Part shown: positions 44,487-52,528 of the stretch, one piece after another
Layout: each line of letters starts with the position of its first letter
How positions within the stretch are numbered: position 1 is the stretch's first letter
Source: Nitrosomonadales bacterium
GTDB lineage: Bacteria; Pseudomonadota; Gammaproteobacteria; Burkholderiales; Gallionellaceae
NCBI GenBank assembly: GCA_016234685.1
Contig: JACRAT010000029.1
Span: 1-64,000 of the forward strand
Direction: 5' to 3'
Length of the DNA stretch: 64,000 bases
Made by a program: the position numbers and the translations under genes
Notes under the pieces: model-generated
Told to the model about the DNA's origin: nothing
What the model saw: the letters and a program-made list of their open reading frames with translations, nothing else
Database searches by the model: none

Positions 44487-44831
44487 CTAAGCCCTTTTCT
44501 TTTGCCGTTGCGCGAATAGAGCACCCGCTGCCGCAATGTGTTGCTTCTCTTCCTGCGGGCAATGTCGGTAGTTATCCAGTAGGGCCGCCTCATCTGGGGC
44601 TAGGGTTGGCGCAGGTGCAATGCCGCGCTGGCCAGTTAGGATGTACAACACGTCCGCGCCAGCGGAAGCAATGGCGACCAAGTAATCAGAGTCCGGGGCG
44701 CGTCCGTTCCCTTCATATAGCCCCTGAGTTTTCTTAGTTACCCCTCCGACCTCGCCAAGTGCTGTTTGGCTCAAACCAAGGCGCAGTCGTTCTTCTTTTA
44801 GCCTCTCCCCGAGAGAAACCGAGTGGTTCAT
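44487..44831 (-). CDS. HTH-XRE phage repressor
   Basis: 114 residues. SLGERLKEERLRLGLSQTAL, GEVGGVTKKTQGLYEGNGRA, PDSDYLVAIASAGADVLYIL TG form a cI-like XRE helix-turn-helix domain; the rest is a short helical tail and lacks a self-cleavage peptidase. It should keep the prophage silent by binding the operator at 44849-44866. The gene is divergent from the early operon, the place of the c repressor in Mu. Confidence 0.82.
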   Translation of the reverse strand: MNHSVSLGERLKEERLRLGLSQTALGEVGGVTKKTQGLYEGNGRAPDSDYLVAIASAGADVLYILTGQRGIAPAPTLAPDEAALLDNYRHCPQEEKQHIAAAGALFAQRQKKRA

Positions 44832-44842
44832 TTAAATACCTC

Positions 44843-44871
44843 TTGACAGGTAACCGTTCGGTTACCATAAT
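44843..44871 (+). promoter_or_regulatory. Rightward early promoter with operator in the spacer
   Basis: TTGACA (44843-44848), 17 bp, CATAAT (44866-44871): a near-consensus sigma-70 promoter reading towards the transposase genes. The spacer is almost entirely the palindrome GGTAACCGTTCGGTTACC (44849-44866, 8 bp arms). A protein bound there would exclude RNA polymerase. Likely binders are the divergent repressor or the gp16-like protein. Confidence 0.8.
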
Positions 44872-44910
44872 TCGCACATCCACCCACAAATAAAAACGGA
44901 CTTCCACAAA

Positions 44911-45135
44911 ATGAAGCCTAAAAAAGACACCGATCAAGCTAAAGCCAAGCTACGCAAGAAGCGTGCTGAGCTTGCCGCCCTAGGCGTCAATCTGCGCGAG
45001 CTGTGCGCAGCGAACAACATCAATTACCAATCCGCCCGCGATCTGCTGTGTGGCAAATCCAAGGGCCGTCGCGGCGATGCTCATCGCGCCGCCGTCTTTC
45101 TCGGCCTCAAGCCCAACCCAGAGCAACGCACTTAG
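44911..45135 (+). CDS. BcepMu gp16-like DNA-binding protein
   Basis: 74 residues. LRELCAANNINYQSARDLLC followed by GKSKGRRGDAHRAAVFLGLK is the BcepMu gp16 family motif, a small HTH protein found as the first early gene in BcepMu-type phages. It takes the position of Ner in Mu, where it would limit early and repressor transcription. It is the first gene behind the early promoter. Confidence 0.75.
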   Translation: MKPKKDTDQAKAKLRKKRAELAALGVNLRELCAANNINYQSARDLLCGKSKGRRGDAHRAAVFLGLKPNPEQRT

Positions 45136-45159
45136 GAGCCATCATGAAACGCAAAACCA

Positions 45160-45429
45160 TCAATCGTCATCGCCAAGCTGCACGCTCAAAACAATTTTCG
45201 TCTCGCCAACAAGCGCTGCTGCGCGACTGTCTCCGCTTGCTTCGAGCAATTCGGCCATTCTGCCCAGCCCTGCAATCAGCCCCTTGCGCGGGAAATCTGG
45301 CTGCTCATTCAGCTCATATATCAATGCAATGTACATGCCCCTCAGCGCTGCGAACTCACTCGATACCTGAGAACCCATACCGCCTTGCCCGGCTTGCGCA
45401 GAAGAACCGCGCTTGATGCTTTTGTCCAT
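45160..45429 (-). CDS. Small unknown protein, antisense within the early region
   Basis: 89 residues from ATG 45429, with GGAGGG 6 bp upstream. EFAALRGMYIALIYELNEQP and GLIAGLGRMAELLEASGDSR are regular helices, which makes this strand more believable than the opposite ORF (45144-45416). It points against the early operon and so may be expressed from its own promoter in the lysogen. No family recognised. Confidence 0.55.
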   Translation of the reverse strand: MDKSIKRGSSAQAGQGGMGSQVSSEFAALRGMYIALIYELNEQPDFPRKGLIAGLGRMAELLEASGDSRAAALVGETKIVLSVQLGDDD

Positions 45430-45539
45430 GATGCCCTCCGAAATGAAATCGACGAGCACATTTTACGCAGCAGGCAGCGATTTTAGCGCGTCCGAACAAG
45501 TATTTGTTTGGAACAGCATGGCAGGAGGCCGTTTCTGAA

Positions 45540-46016
45540 ATGCGGCGGAATTGGAAACGCATCCAGCCCACCAGTCTGCGCGATGCGCTGCGGCTGTGCA
45601 AGGACTACGCGCTGGAGAAGAAGCGCTACACGGTGGAGCGCATCGCCGACCTGATGGATGTCAGCGCCGACCTGCTCTACAAGTGGCTGTCCACAGGCCG
45701 GATGCCCGCATCGTCCATCCCCGCCTACGAGCACATCTGCGGCATCAACTTCGCCACCCGCTGGCTGGCCACCAGCGCAGGGTTTCTGGTGATCGCCGCC
45801 CCCACCGGGCGCGATGCCACTGCCGCCGACATGCAGGTGCTGCAAGAGCTGCTGCACACCGCAGTCGGCAACCTGCTCAAGTTTTACGACCGGCGCGCGG
45901 ATGCAGATACCGCCTTGGCTGGCATCCAGCAGGCGATGGAGGGGCTGGCATGGCACAAGGTCAACGTCGAGAAAAACGATCAACCCGAATTTGAGTTTAC
46001 AGAGGAGCAAGCATGA
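45540..46016 (+). CDS. Early phage protein with HTH motif
   Basis: 158 residues. RYTVERIADLMDVSADLLYK with WLSTGRMPASSIPAYEHICG forms an HTH-like segment, similar to early regulatory or replication-associated proteins of Mu-like phages; the rest is helical (ELLHTAVGNLLKFYDRRADA). ATG 45540 with AGGAGG upstream (12 bp, rather far) is preferred to the TTG 45504 of the ORF track. Function unknown. Confidence 0.7.
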   Translation: MRRNWKRIQPTSLRDALRLCKDYALEKKRYTVERIADLMDVSADLLYKWLSTGRMPASSIPAYEHICGINFATRWLATSAGFLVIAAPTGRDATAADMQVLQELLHTAVGNLLKFYDRRADADTALAGIQQAMEGLAWHKVNVEKNDQPEFEFTEEQA

Positions 46017-46082
46017 AGCCGGAAGAAACAATTTTTTGCCCTGCCTGGGCAAACCTAGTCCAGGCAGAGCTGAGCGAGGCAA

Positions 46083-46349
46083 TCAGTGTAGGAGCCGATC
46101 CATCAGCGCATTGTATTCAGGGGCGGCTTGGCTACCGCGAATGCCTGCTGCGATCTGATTCAAAACAAGCTGAAGCACCTCGCGGTTGGCAACGGATTCA
46201 GGGATTTTTTCTGCGGTGGTATCGAAGCTTTGCGCAAGGTCGCCGGGATTGATTTTATGTTCACGGCAAATCGTATTGGACAGGTGCACAAGAGCAAGTT
46301 GCTGGCCAGCGAACAGCGCATAGATACGTTTCAACTGTTTATCAGTCAT
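46083..46349 (-). CDS. Small unknown protein, antisense within the early region
   Basis: 88 residues: LKRIYALFAGQQLALVHLSN, TICREHKINPGDLAQSFDTT, REVLQLVLNQIAAGIRGSQA. Well-formed helical protein with GGAG 9 bp before ATG 46349. It opposes the early operon, as does 45160-45429. No family recognised. A short plus-strand ORF (46013-46252) overlaps it and is less convincing. Confidence 0.55.
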   Translation of the reverse strand: MTDKQLKRIYALFAGQQLALVHLSNTICREHKINPGDLAQSFDTTAEKIPESVANREVLQLVLNQIAAGIRGSQAAPEYNALMDRLLH

Positions 46350-46444
46350 GGGGATTCTCCAGTGGTTAGAAAAGGGGCGCTTGCGAGGCGCGCATCCATT
46401 TTATCCAACGGCAGTCATCCCCACCCAACAATAGAGGAGCAAGC

Positions 46445-47443
46445 ATGAGCAACATCGTGACAACTGAATCGAGTGGGGTAGCCCAGATCGCCGTGCGCTT
46501 TGGTGTGGATAGCGACGATCTCGGTGTGCTGGCGCGCATCGGATCGGATTCCATCAACCGAGCCATGTTCGAGATCACCCGTGCCGGGCTGGCATTTCTG
46601 CGGGCGCAGGAGCTGCTGTCGCTGGGAGATTTTGGGAATTCAGTCGTGTGCGAACGTTCGCACACGGACGATGACGGTGGCTTTATCGAGTGGATTGAGA
46701 AAAACGGCATGGCAAAAGAGCGCGTCTACGAATCCATGCGCATCGCCAAATTCGTGATGCGCCTGCCCGCTGGCCAGGTGGATGAGGTGCTGGCGCTGGG
46801 TAAGGTAAAAGTGATGCTGCTGGCCTCGCTGCCGCAAGAAGTGATCGACGAGGCAGCGCAGACCGGCGAAGGCTTGATCGGCAAGGCTGAGCTGATGACG
46901 GTACGCCAGCTCAAGGATGAGGTGGCTGCGCTCAAGCGCCGTGAGAAGAACTATGAAGCCGAGCTGGAGGTGGCGCAGCGCAAGGTTGAGCGACTCTCTG
47001 AAGCCAAGCAGCGCTTGACTCAATTCGAGTTGCGCACGGAAGAGCTGCGCGCCGAGTGCATGGCGCTGCAACTGGAAGCTGAGCTGCCTTTGAATGCCCT
47101 GCATAAGCTGTTTGAAGAAGAGTTGAACGATGTTTCAGGATCACCCGAAGCACGCCTGCGGCTGGAGCAAGTGTGGATCGTGGCGCACAACGCGGTAGCC
47201 ACTGGGCTGGACATGCTGGAGAAGCTGCACGAGCTGGATCGCCAAGAGCAGCTAGGCTTGCCATCGCGCCAAATGAGCCAGCACATCCTGCTGCCCAGCG
47301 AGGCCGCCGACTGGCTGCTGAACAAACCGTTGATCGAGAACCGCTACGAAGGGCAGCGCGCCCTGCGCGAAGACAAGCGCGTGCAAGACACGCCGCGTCG
47401 TGGTCGCCCTAAAGGCTCTAAAAACAAGGCGGACGGAGAGTAA
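46445..47443 (+). CDS. Early phage coiled-coil protein with AT-hook-like tail (DUF3102-like)
   Basis: 332 residues. The N-terminal third has LAFLRAQELLSLGDF and GGFIEWIEKNGMAKERVYES, as in DUF3102-type proteins that precede the transposase in BcepMu-like phages. The middle is a long coiled coil (VRQLKDEVAALKRREKNYEA, LEVAQRKVERLSEAKQRLTQ), and the tail RRGRPKGSKNK is an AT-hook-like DNA-binding motif. AGGAGCAAGC precedes the ATG. It is followed by the transposase with 3 bp gap, suggesting a role in transposition or target choice. Confidence 0.7.
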   Translation: MSNIVTTESSGVAQIAVRFGVDSDDLGVLARIGSDSINRAMFEITRAGLAFLRAQELLSLGDFGNSVVCERSHTDDDGGFIEWIEKNGMAKERVYESMRIAKFVMRLPAGQVDEVLALGKVKVMLLASLPQEVIDEAAQTGEGLIGKAELMTVRQLKDEVAALKRREKNYEAELEVAQRKVERLSEAKQRLTQFELRTEELRAECMALQLEAELPLNALHKLFEEELNDVSGSPEARLRLEQVWIVAHNAVATGLDMLEKLHELDRQEQLGLPSRQMSQHILLPSEAADWLLNKPLIENRYEGQRALREDKRVQDTPRRGRPKGSKNKADGE

Positions 47444-47446
47444 GCC

Positions 47447-49108
47447 ATGAAAGGGAGCGCGATGATCAAGCGCATCGACCCGCCATCTGGCGGTCAGGTG
47501 GCAGTGATGCCTGCGGCCAAGGTGCTGGCGCTGCGTAGCCGCGACCCTTGGCGCGAGGCGACCGAGCGCGCTCGGCAAGTCGCTCAGCACCGCGAGACCG
47601 TCGTGAGCTTCATCCTGCAACAGGTCAATCAGGGGGTGTCGCAGAACAATGCCGTCTCGCTGCTGATGTCGCGCGCTGAGGCTGGCCAGCTGCCTGCGCA
47701 TGTCAAGGTGGCGCTGGCGGGGGTGGCCAAGGCTGGGCGCGCCACGCCTTCCCGTTCGGCGATCTGTGAGTGGTGCGCTCAACACCGCGAAGGCGGTGTC
47801 ACCGCGCTGCTGCCAGATCACAAGGGGCGCGTGGTTGAGGCTGCCGGATGGTGGGGGCCTGCGCTGGAGTATTACAACAACCCCGGCAAGCCGGATATGT
47901 CGGCGGTTCATCGCCGACTGGTGGAGGTGGATGGCTTCGCCGTCACCTATGACCAGGTGCGCGGATACCTGACTGGCGTGCCCGCCATGTTTGGCCGCAA
48001 CAGCCCAGCCCGTATCGGCAAAAACCTCTACCGACTCACCGAAAAGGCCTACATCCGCCGCTCGACCGAAAACGCCTTGCCCGGCGATGTGTATGTCGCT
48101 GACGGTTATCGCGCTGACGTGTACCTGGCGCACCCAGTCACCGGCGACATCTGGCGGCCAGAACTGACGGTCGCGCTGGATATGCGCAGCCGGATCTGTG
48201 TCGGCTGGCGCGCTGATGAGCATGAAGGCACTTATGCCGTGCAGAACATGTGGGCGGAGTGTTTTGCCCGCTGGGGGCATGTGCCGCCCTTCATCTACGT
48301 GGATAACGGCTCGGGCTACAAGAACAAGCTGATGAGCGATGACCTGACCGGCTTCTACGCCCGTGCGGGTGTGCAACAGATCATCCACGCCATACCCGGA
48401 AATCCACACGGCAAGGGCTGGGTGGAGCGGTTCTTCAGGATCGTGAAGGATGACTTCCTCAAGCTGTGGATGCCGCAGTTCTACTGCGGCACTGACATGG
48501 CCGACGAGGTGCTGAACAAGACGGTGAGTGAGATCAAGGCCGGTCGGCTGGCATTGCCGACGCTGGCTCAATTCACCGAAGCTTTCAATGCGTGGCTGTT
48601 GCGCTATGCCCATCGCCCGCACCCAGAGGACAAGAGCATCACCCGCGCATCGTTGTGGTCGCAACTGGTTCCTATCCCGCCGCACGCTGGCGTGACTGAA
48701 CTCAAGCGTCAGGCTGTCACGCTCACCGTTCGCCGCGCCGTAATCAAGCATGGCAAGCGCGAATACATGCACCCCGATCTGCACGCCTTCAATGGGCAGC
48801 GTGTGCTGCTGGAATACGACCTGATGGATAACGCCGTGGCGGTGATACGCACGCTGGATGGACGCTGGATCTGCGACGCACACCTGATTGCCGCCATTGA
48901 TGCCATTGCACCGAGCCGCATGGACGATAAGCGCGTCGCCCGCGCCGACGATGCCATCAAGCGGTTGGAACAGAAGATCGACGAGCAGAAGGCGCGCGCC
49001 GGTCGGGTGTTCGACGCCGAGGCGCTGGCCGAGGGTGCGCTGCCTGCGCTGGAGGGGGAAGCGCAGCGTATTGAGCACAACGATTTCAGTTTGGACGATT
49101 TTAACTAA
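47447..49108 (+). CDS. DDE transposase (MuA/BcepMu gp10-like)
   Basis: 553 residues. The catalytic core is visible as DVYVADGYRADVYLAHP (first Asp), PFIYVDNGSGYKNKLM (second Asp) and GNPHGKGWVERFFRIVKDDF (Glu). The N-terminal part contains DNA-binding regions (SRSAICEWCAQHREGGVTAL), and the C-terminus has a Mu-type beta-barrel domain and a coiled tail (DDAIKRLEQKIDEQKARAGR) where MuB contact would be expected. It performs integration and replicative transposition of the phage genome. The first codon could be ATG 47447 or ATG 47462. Confidence 0.92.
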   Translation: MKGSAMIKRIDPPSGGQVAVMPAAKVLALRSRDPWREATERARQVAQHRETVVSFILQQVNQGVSQNNAVSLLMSRAEAGQLPAHVKVALAGVAKAGRATPSRSAICEWCAQHREGGVTALLPDHKGRVVEAAGWWGPALEYYNNPGKPDMSAVHRRLVEVDGFAVTYDQVRGYLTGVPAMFGRNSPARIGKNLYRLTEKAYIRRSTENALPGDVYVADGYRADVYLAHPVTGDIWRPELTVALDMRSRICVGWRADEHEGTYAVQNMWAECFARWGHVPPFIYVDNGSGYKNKLMSDDLTGFYARAGVQQIIHAIPGNPHGKGWVERFFRIVKDDFLKLWMPQFYCGTDMADEVLNKTVSEIKAGRLALPTLAQFTEAFNAWLLRYAHRPHPEDKSITRASLWSQLVPIPPHAGVTELKRQAVTLTVRRAVIKHGKREYMHPDLHAFNGQRVLLEYDLMDNAVAVIRTLDGRWICDAHLIAAIDAIAPSRMDDKRVARADDAIKRLEQKIDEQKARAGRVFDAEALAEGALPALEGEAQRIEHNDFSLDDFN

Positions 49109-49119
49109 GGGAGAACAGC

Positions 49120-50064
49120 ATGACGCAGAAGACTTATCCACCGCACTACACCTCAGCCGACATCGCGCTGATCGAGCGTATCCACGTCTGGATGGCTGCG
49201 CACAGATATACACAAGCGGCGCTGGCCAGACTGTCTCGTGTGGCAGCCAGCACGCTCAATCAGATCCTCAAGGGAGCGTATATCACCAGCCCGAGCAAGC
49301 AGCTTGCTTCGGTGGAGTCAGCCATGCGCCACGCGGAGGAGACCACCTTGGATGCAGTCGTTCCGGTCGAGACCAGCGTGTTCAAGCTGGGGCATACCTG
49401 CTGCGCGATGGCACGGCGCAATCGCAACTTCGCCGTGTTCAGCGGGTTCGTCGGCACCGGCAAGACCTTCGCCATCAAGCACTACGCTGCCGCGCACAGC
49501 AACACGCATTTGATCGAGGCCACGCCGACGATGACCCCGCAGAGCCTGATCCGCGACCTATCGGTGCGCATTGCCGGATACAGCGGAAAGGGCAGCATCG
49601 CCAGCCGTTTTGATGCGGTAGTAGATGCGCTGCGCAACACCGACAGCCTGCTGATCGTGGACGAGGCCGAAACGCTGACCCCGCACCAGCTCCACACCCT
49701 GCGCCGCCTGCGCGACCTCGCCAACGTCGGCATCTTGCTGGTTGGCACGGAGCATTTGTCCGGCCTGATCAAGCCAGCACATGGGCAATTCGATCAGATC
49801 CGCAGCCGCACCGGATTCTGGCCAGAGACGGTGCGCCAGATCACCCAAGACGATGCCGCCGCGCTGGTGCAGGCCGGATTCGGCACGGAAGAGGTGCCGG
49901 ATGAGGTGGTGCAACGCCTCTACCAATACTGCAAGGGAAGCGCACGGATGCTGGTCGAGGGGCTGATCGCCTCGATGCAGCAGATGCGCAAGGGCCGTGC
50001 ATTAAGCCGCGACATGGTTGATTACGTCGCAAAACAGGCGCTGTGCCTGCAATCGTTAGCCTAA
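49120..50064 (+). CDS. MuB-like AAA ATPase, transposition target activator
   Basis: 314 residues. N-terminal HTH (YTQAALARLSRVAASTLNQI LKG), then Walker A SGFVGTGKTFAIKHY near residue 107, Walker B SLLIVDEAETLTP and sensor region ILLVGTEHLSGL. HTH plus AAA_22 is the MuB/TniB layout. It binds target DNA and stimulates the transposase encoded just upstream (11 bp gap). The start ATG is preceded by GGGAGAAC. Confidence 0.9.
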   Translation: MTQKTYPPHYTSADIALIERIHVWMAAHRYTQAALARLSRVAASTLNQILKGAYITSPSKQLASVESAMRHAEETTLDAVVPVETSVFKLGHTCCAMARRNRNFAVFSGFVGTGKTFAIKHYAAAHSNTHLIEATPTMTPQSLIRDLSVRIAGYSGKGSIASRFDAVVDALRNTDSLLIVDEAETLTPHQLHTLRRLRDLANVGILLVGTEHLSGLIKPAHGQFDQIRSRTGFWPETVRQITQDDAAALVQAGFGTEEVPDEVVQRLYQYCKGSARMLVEGLIASMQQMRKGRALSRDMVDYVAKQALCLQSLA

Positions 50065-50074
50065 GGAGAGCCTC

Positions 50075-50248
50075 GTGAGAAGAGATACGAATGAAGTGAA
50101 AGTCCGCAACTACCGCATCGTCGCGTTCGTCCTGGCTGTTCTGCTGGCTTACTCAGTGGTCGGCAACAACGACCGACGCGTGCATGAAGCGGAGTCTTGT
50201 GGCACTCACCTCAAATACTCCAGCGCCCTGCTGGCCAGCCGGGAGTGA
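50075..50248 (+). CDS. Small single-span membrane protein (not in ORF track)
   Basis: 57 residues from GTG 50075, with AAGGAGA 6 bp upstream. NYRIVAFVLAVLLAYSVVGN is a membrane segment, followed by a short polar tail with one Cys. The gene fills the gap between the MuB-like gene and the next gene almost exactly (10 bp and 3 bp spacing), which supports it. Function unknown. Confidence 0.6.
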   Translation: MRRDTNEVKVRNYRIVAFVLAVLLAYSVVGNNDRRVHEAESCGTHLKYSSALLASRE

Positions 50249-50251
50249 GCC

Positions 50252-50476
50252 ATGTGCGGAACAGTCAACCATCTGAGCGACGACGAGCAATTCGACCTAG
50301 CCAGCGACCTCGCCCATCTTGCCAGCAGGCTTGACGATGCCCGCGTGCATCTGCCCAAGCCCTACCGAGACGACGCGCTCGAAGTGGTCGAAGCGCTGCA
50401 TCGCCGCGCGGCTGAGCTTGGCGGTGATCGTGCCTGCGAGATCTACGGCAACGAAGAAGAGGAACTGCACCTGTGA
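50252..50476 (+). CDS. Small unknown early protein
   Basis: 74 residues, acidic and helical (DDEQFDLASDLAHLASRLDD, DDALEVVEALHRRAAELGGD). The stop overlaps the next start (GTGA), so it belongs to the early operon. No family recognised. Confidence 0.6.
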   Translation: MCGTVNHLSDDEQFDLASDLAHLASRLDDARVHLPKPYRDDALEVVEALHRRAAELGGDRACEIYGNEEEELHL

Positions 50477-51030
50477 AAACCTCCTGCCCAGCCTGCGGAG
50501 CCACCGCCAGCCTTGATGTGCTGCTCGGCAACGAAGGCGCACGCGAGGCGGTGATGGCGGCGCTGGCCATGCCTGCGCCCATCGGCAAGCTGCTGGTGCA
50601 GTACCTCGGCCTGTTTCGCCCGGCATCCCGCAACCTCTCGTTCGACCGCGTGGCCACGTTGCTCAACGAGCTGCTGCCGATGATTTCTGAAGCCAAGATC
50701 GAGCGAAAAGGATGCACCTACTCGGCTCCACAGGATTACTGGCGCATGGCTATAGAGCTCATGCTGGCCAAACCCAAATCTGGCCCGGACTCACTCGACC
50801 TGCCGCTCAGGTCTCACGGATACCTGCTGTCCGTTATAGCAGGATATTCAAAAAAGGCCGAGGGCGAGCGGGAGGCCAAGACCGAAGCACAGCGCGCCGG
50901 TCGCACACCGGTCGGCAGTGTGGCCGCGCATCAACCCGTAGCACCCGCTAAAACTGAGCAAAAGAGAACATTCATCCCAGAACCGGTGAAGGCCGAGCTG
51001 GGGCGCTTGAAAACCAAAACCCACCCATAG
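50473..51030 (+). CDS. Early phage protein with N-terminal zinc ribbon
   Basis: 185 residues from GTG. The N-terminus KTSCPACGATASLDVLLGNE has a CxxC half of a possible zinc ribbon; then LLVQYLGLFRPASRNLSFDR and the basic C-terminal tail with EQKRTFIPEPVKAELGRLKT. Proteins like this occur in the early region of BcepMu-like phages. Its role is unknown; DNA or RNA binding is possible given the composition. Confidence 0.65.
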   Translation: MKTSCPACGATASLDVLLGNEGAREAVMAALAMPAPIGKLLVQYLGLFRPASRNLSFDRVATLLNELLPMISEAKIERKGCTYSAPQDYWRMAIELMLAKPKSGPDSLDLPLRSHGYLLSVIAGYSKKAEGEREAKTEAQRAGRTPVGSVAAHQPVAPAKTEQKRTFIPEPVKAELGRLKTKTHP

Positions 51031-51039
51031 GAGACCATG

Positions 51040-51666
51040 ATGAGCACGACCGAAACCAAACCCATCCCCGAGGGATATATGCAAGATGCCAAGGGTGCGC
51101 TGTGGCCCAAGGACACCGTGCGCGAGATCGATCTGGTGCGCGACGAGCTGGTGCGCGAGATCGTCGGCAAGGCCAAGACACAGTCGGAGGCGCTGGCACA
51201 GTTCAAGGCTGGCGTGTTCGGCGATATCGAAGCGTTCATCCAGCTCAGCGGCGAGAAATACGGTGTGAAGATGGGTGGCATCAAAGGCAACGTCAGCCTG
51301 ATTACCTTCGATGGCCGTTACAAGGTGCAGCGTGCCGTGGCCGAGTCGCTGGCCTTCGACGAGCGCTTGCAGGTCGCCAAAGAGCTGATCGACCAGTGCA
51401 TCCACGAATGGAGCCAAGGGTCGCGCTCCGAGATCCGCGCACTCATCAACGATGCGTTCCAAGTGGACAAGGAAGGCCGCGTCAACTCCGCGCGCATCCT
51501 GAGCCTGCGCCGCCTCGACATCAAGGATGAAAAGTGGGGCCGCGCCATGCTGGCCATTGGCGAGAGCATTCAGGTGGCGGGAAGCAAGACCTACTTCCGC
51601 GTGTACGAGCGTATCGGCGATACCGACCAGTACCGCCCGATCAGCCTTGATATTGCGGCGGTGTGA
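51040..51666 (+). CDS. DUF3164 family early protein
   Basis: 208 residues from ATG 51040. IPEGYMQDAKGALWPKDTVR, VKMGGIKGNVSLITFDGRYK, VQRAVAESLAFDERLQVAKE and FQVDKEGRVNSARILSLRRL are the conserved blocks of DUF3164, a marker of Mu-like early regions (similar to Mu gp8-type genes). Function is unknown. The ORF-track start is one codon earlier. It is followed by a small membrane protein gene after 1 bp. Confidence 0.82.
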   Translation: MSTTETKPIPEGYMQDAKGALWPKDTVREIDLVRDELVREIVGKAKTQSEALAQFKAGVFGDIEAFIQLSGEKYGVKMGGIKGNVSLITFDGRYKVQRAVAESLAFDERLQVAKELIDQCIHEWSQGSRSEIRALINDAFQVDKEGRVNSARILSLRRLDIKDEKWGRAMLAIGESIQVAGSKTYFRVYERIGDTDQYRPISLDIAAV

Positions 51667-51667
51667 A

Positions 51668-51919
51668 GTGAATACGCTGATTGTTTTCTTAGGCACTTTC
51701 GCCACCGTGTTTGCACTTGGATTTCAGAGCCAGAACGTGAATCAGGGCCACTACAAGGCCGCGATGCTGACCTCGTTCTGCATCGGCGGCGGCAATCTGG
51801 TGATCCTGCGCTCTATCCCGGACGGCAACCTATCCGCCCTGCTGGCCTACCTGCTGGCAGGCCCCATCGCCATCGTGGCCAGCATGTGGATACATCAGCG
51901 GACGCTGGGCAGGAAGTAG
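51668..51919 (+). CDS. Small membrane protein
   Basis: 83 residues from GTG 51668, immediately after the DUF3164 stop; the longer ORF of the track lies inside that gene. Two or three hydrophobic segments (LIVFLGTFATVFALGF, AAMLTSFCIGGGNLVIL, LLAYLLAGPIAIVASMWI). No family recognised. It may act at the host membrane during early infection. Confidence 0.6.
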   Translation: MNTLIVFLGTFATVFALGFQSQNVNQGHYKAAMLTSFCIGGGNLVILRSIPDGNLSALLAYLLAGPIAIVASMWIHQRTLGRK

Positions 51920-51985
51920 CCTGTGGTCTGGATCACCACCTGTAGCAGATTAACGATTTACCCAACCAACGAAAGGAGCAACACC

Positions 51986-52270
51986 ATGAAGAAGCAAGAA
52001 CTAATCGCTCAGATAGCAGCAGAAATCGGCATCAAGCAAGGCGCTGTCGAAAACGTGTTGGACTGCCTTGGAATCCTCGCCCAGAGTGCGCTGGCCAATG
52101 GTGATGAGGTAACGCTGCCCGGCATTGGCAAGCTGTCGGTAAAGGCCAAGTCGGCGCGCACAGGTCGCAACCCAAAGACCGGCGAAACGATGGAAATACC
52201 CGCCAAGAACGTGCCGCACTTCACCGCCGCTAAGGCGTTGAAGGATGCGGTGAGCGTGCCGCACCACTAA
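51986..52270 (+). CDS. HU-family DNA-binding protein
   Basis: 94 residues. MKKQELIAQIAAEIGIKQGA starts the dimerisation helices, and LPGIGKLSVKAKSARTGRNP followed by KTGETMEIPAKNVPHF is the DNA-bending beta-arm of HU/IHF. AAAGGAG precedes ATG 51986. Mu needs host HU to assemble its transposition complex; a phage-encoded HU suggests this phage brings its own. A GC-rich hairpin without U-run follows at 52282-52304. Confidence 0.9.
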   Translation: MKKQELIAQIAAEIGIKQGAVENVLDCLGILAQSALANGDEVTLPGIGKLSVKAKSARTGRNPKTGETMEIPAKNVPHFTAAKALKDAVSVPHH

Positions 52271-52332
52271 TCCCTCGCCTCCAGCCCGTTGAATCAGCGG
52301 GCTGCGGGAGATGATTTTAGTCAGGAGAAGAA

Positions 52333-52527
52333 ATGCTTAAAACGACTGCAAAGACGGCGCAACTGGAACTGCACGATACATGCAGCAACCATGTCTGGAA
52401 GTTCGAGATTGATTACCTTGAGCCTAGCGTAGTTGTCAGCAAAAACGGGATTCGCAAAACAACTATTGGGCGGGTGGAATACCCAATAACTACAGAATTT
52501 TTAATGAGTCTGACGAAAGGGATATGA
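52333..52527 (+). CDS. Small unknown early protein
   Basis: 64 residues, beta-rich (AQLELHDTCSNHVWKFEIDY, LEPSVVVSKNGIRKTTIGRV). AGGAG lies 6 bp before the ATG. It is AT-richer than its neighbours and ends 1 bp before the DUF2786 gene. No family recognised. Confidence 0.6.
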   Translation: MLKTTAKTAQLELHDTCSNHVWKFEIDYLEPSVVVSKNGIRKTTIGRVEYPITTEFLMSLTKGI

Positions 52528-52528
52528 C

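Noticed and set aside
45144-45416. Plus-strand ORF with AGGAG before ATG 45144
   Set aside because: Composition is odd (Arg/Cys/Ser-rich, no regular structure), and it overlaps the better-formed minus-strand gene 45160-45429. The good ribosome-binding site keeps a small doubt.
46013-46252. Plus-strand ORF in ATGA overlap with the upstream early gene
   Set aside because: Only the first 25 residues look protein-like; most overlaps the minus-strand gene 46083-46349. Possibly a truncated remnant.
47252-49213. 653-residue minus-strand ORF opposite the transposase
   Set aside because: GC-rich antisense shadow; the plus strand encodes a DDE transposase with all catalytic residues. The peptide is His/Gln/Arg-rich without domain pattern.
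52282-52304. Hairpin CAGCCCG/CGGGCTG after the HU gene as terminator
   Set aside because: No U-run follows and the next early gene seems to belong to the same transcript.
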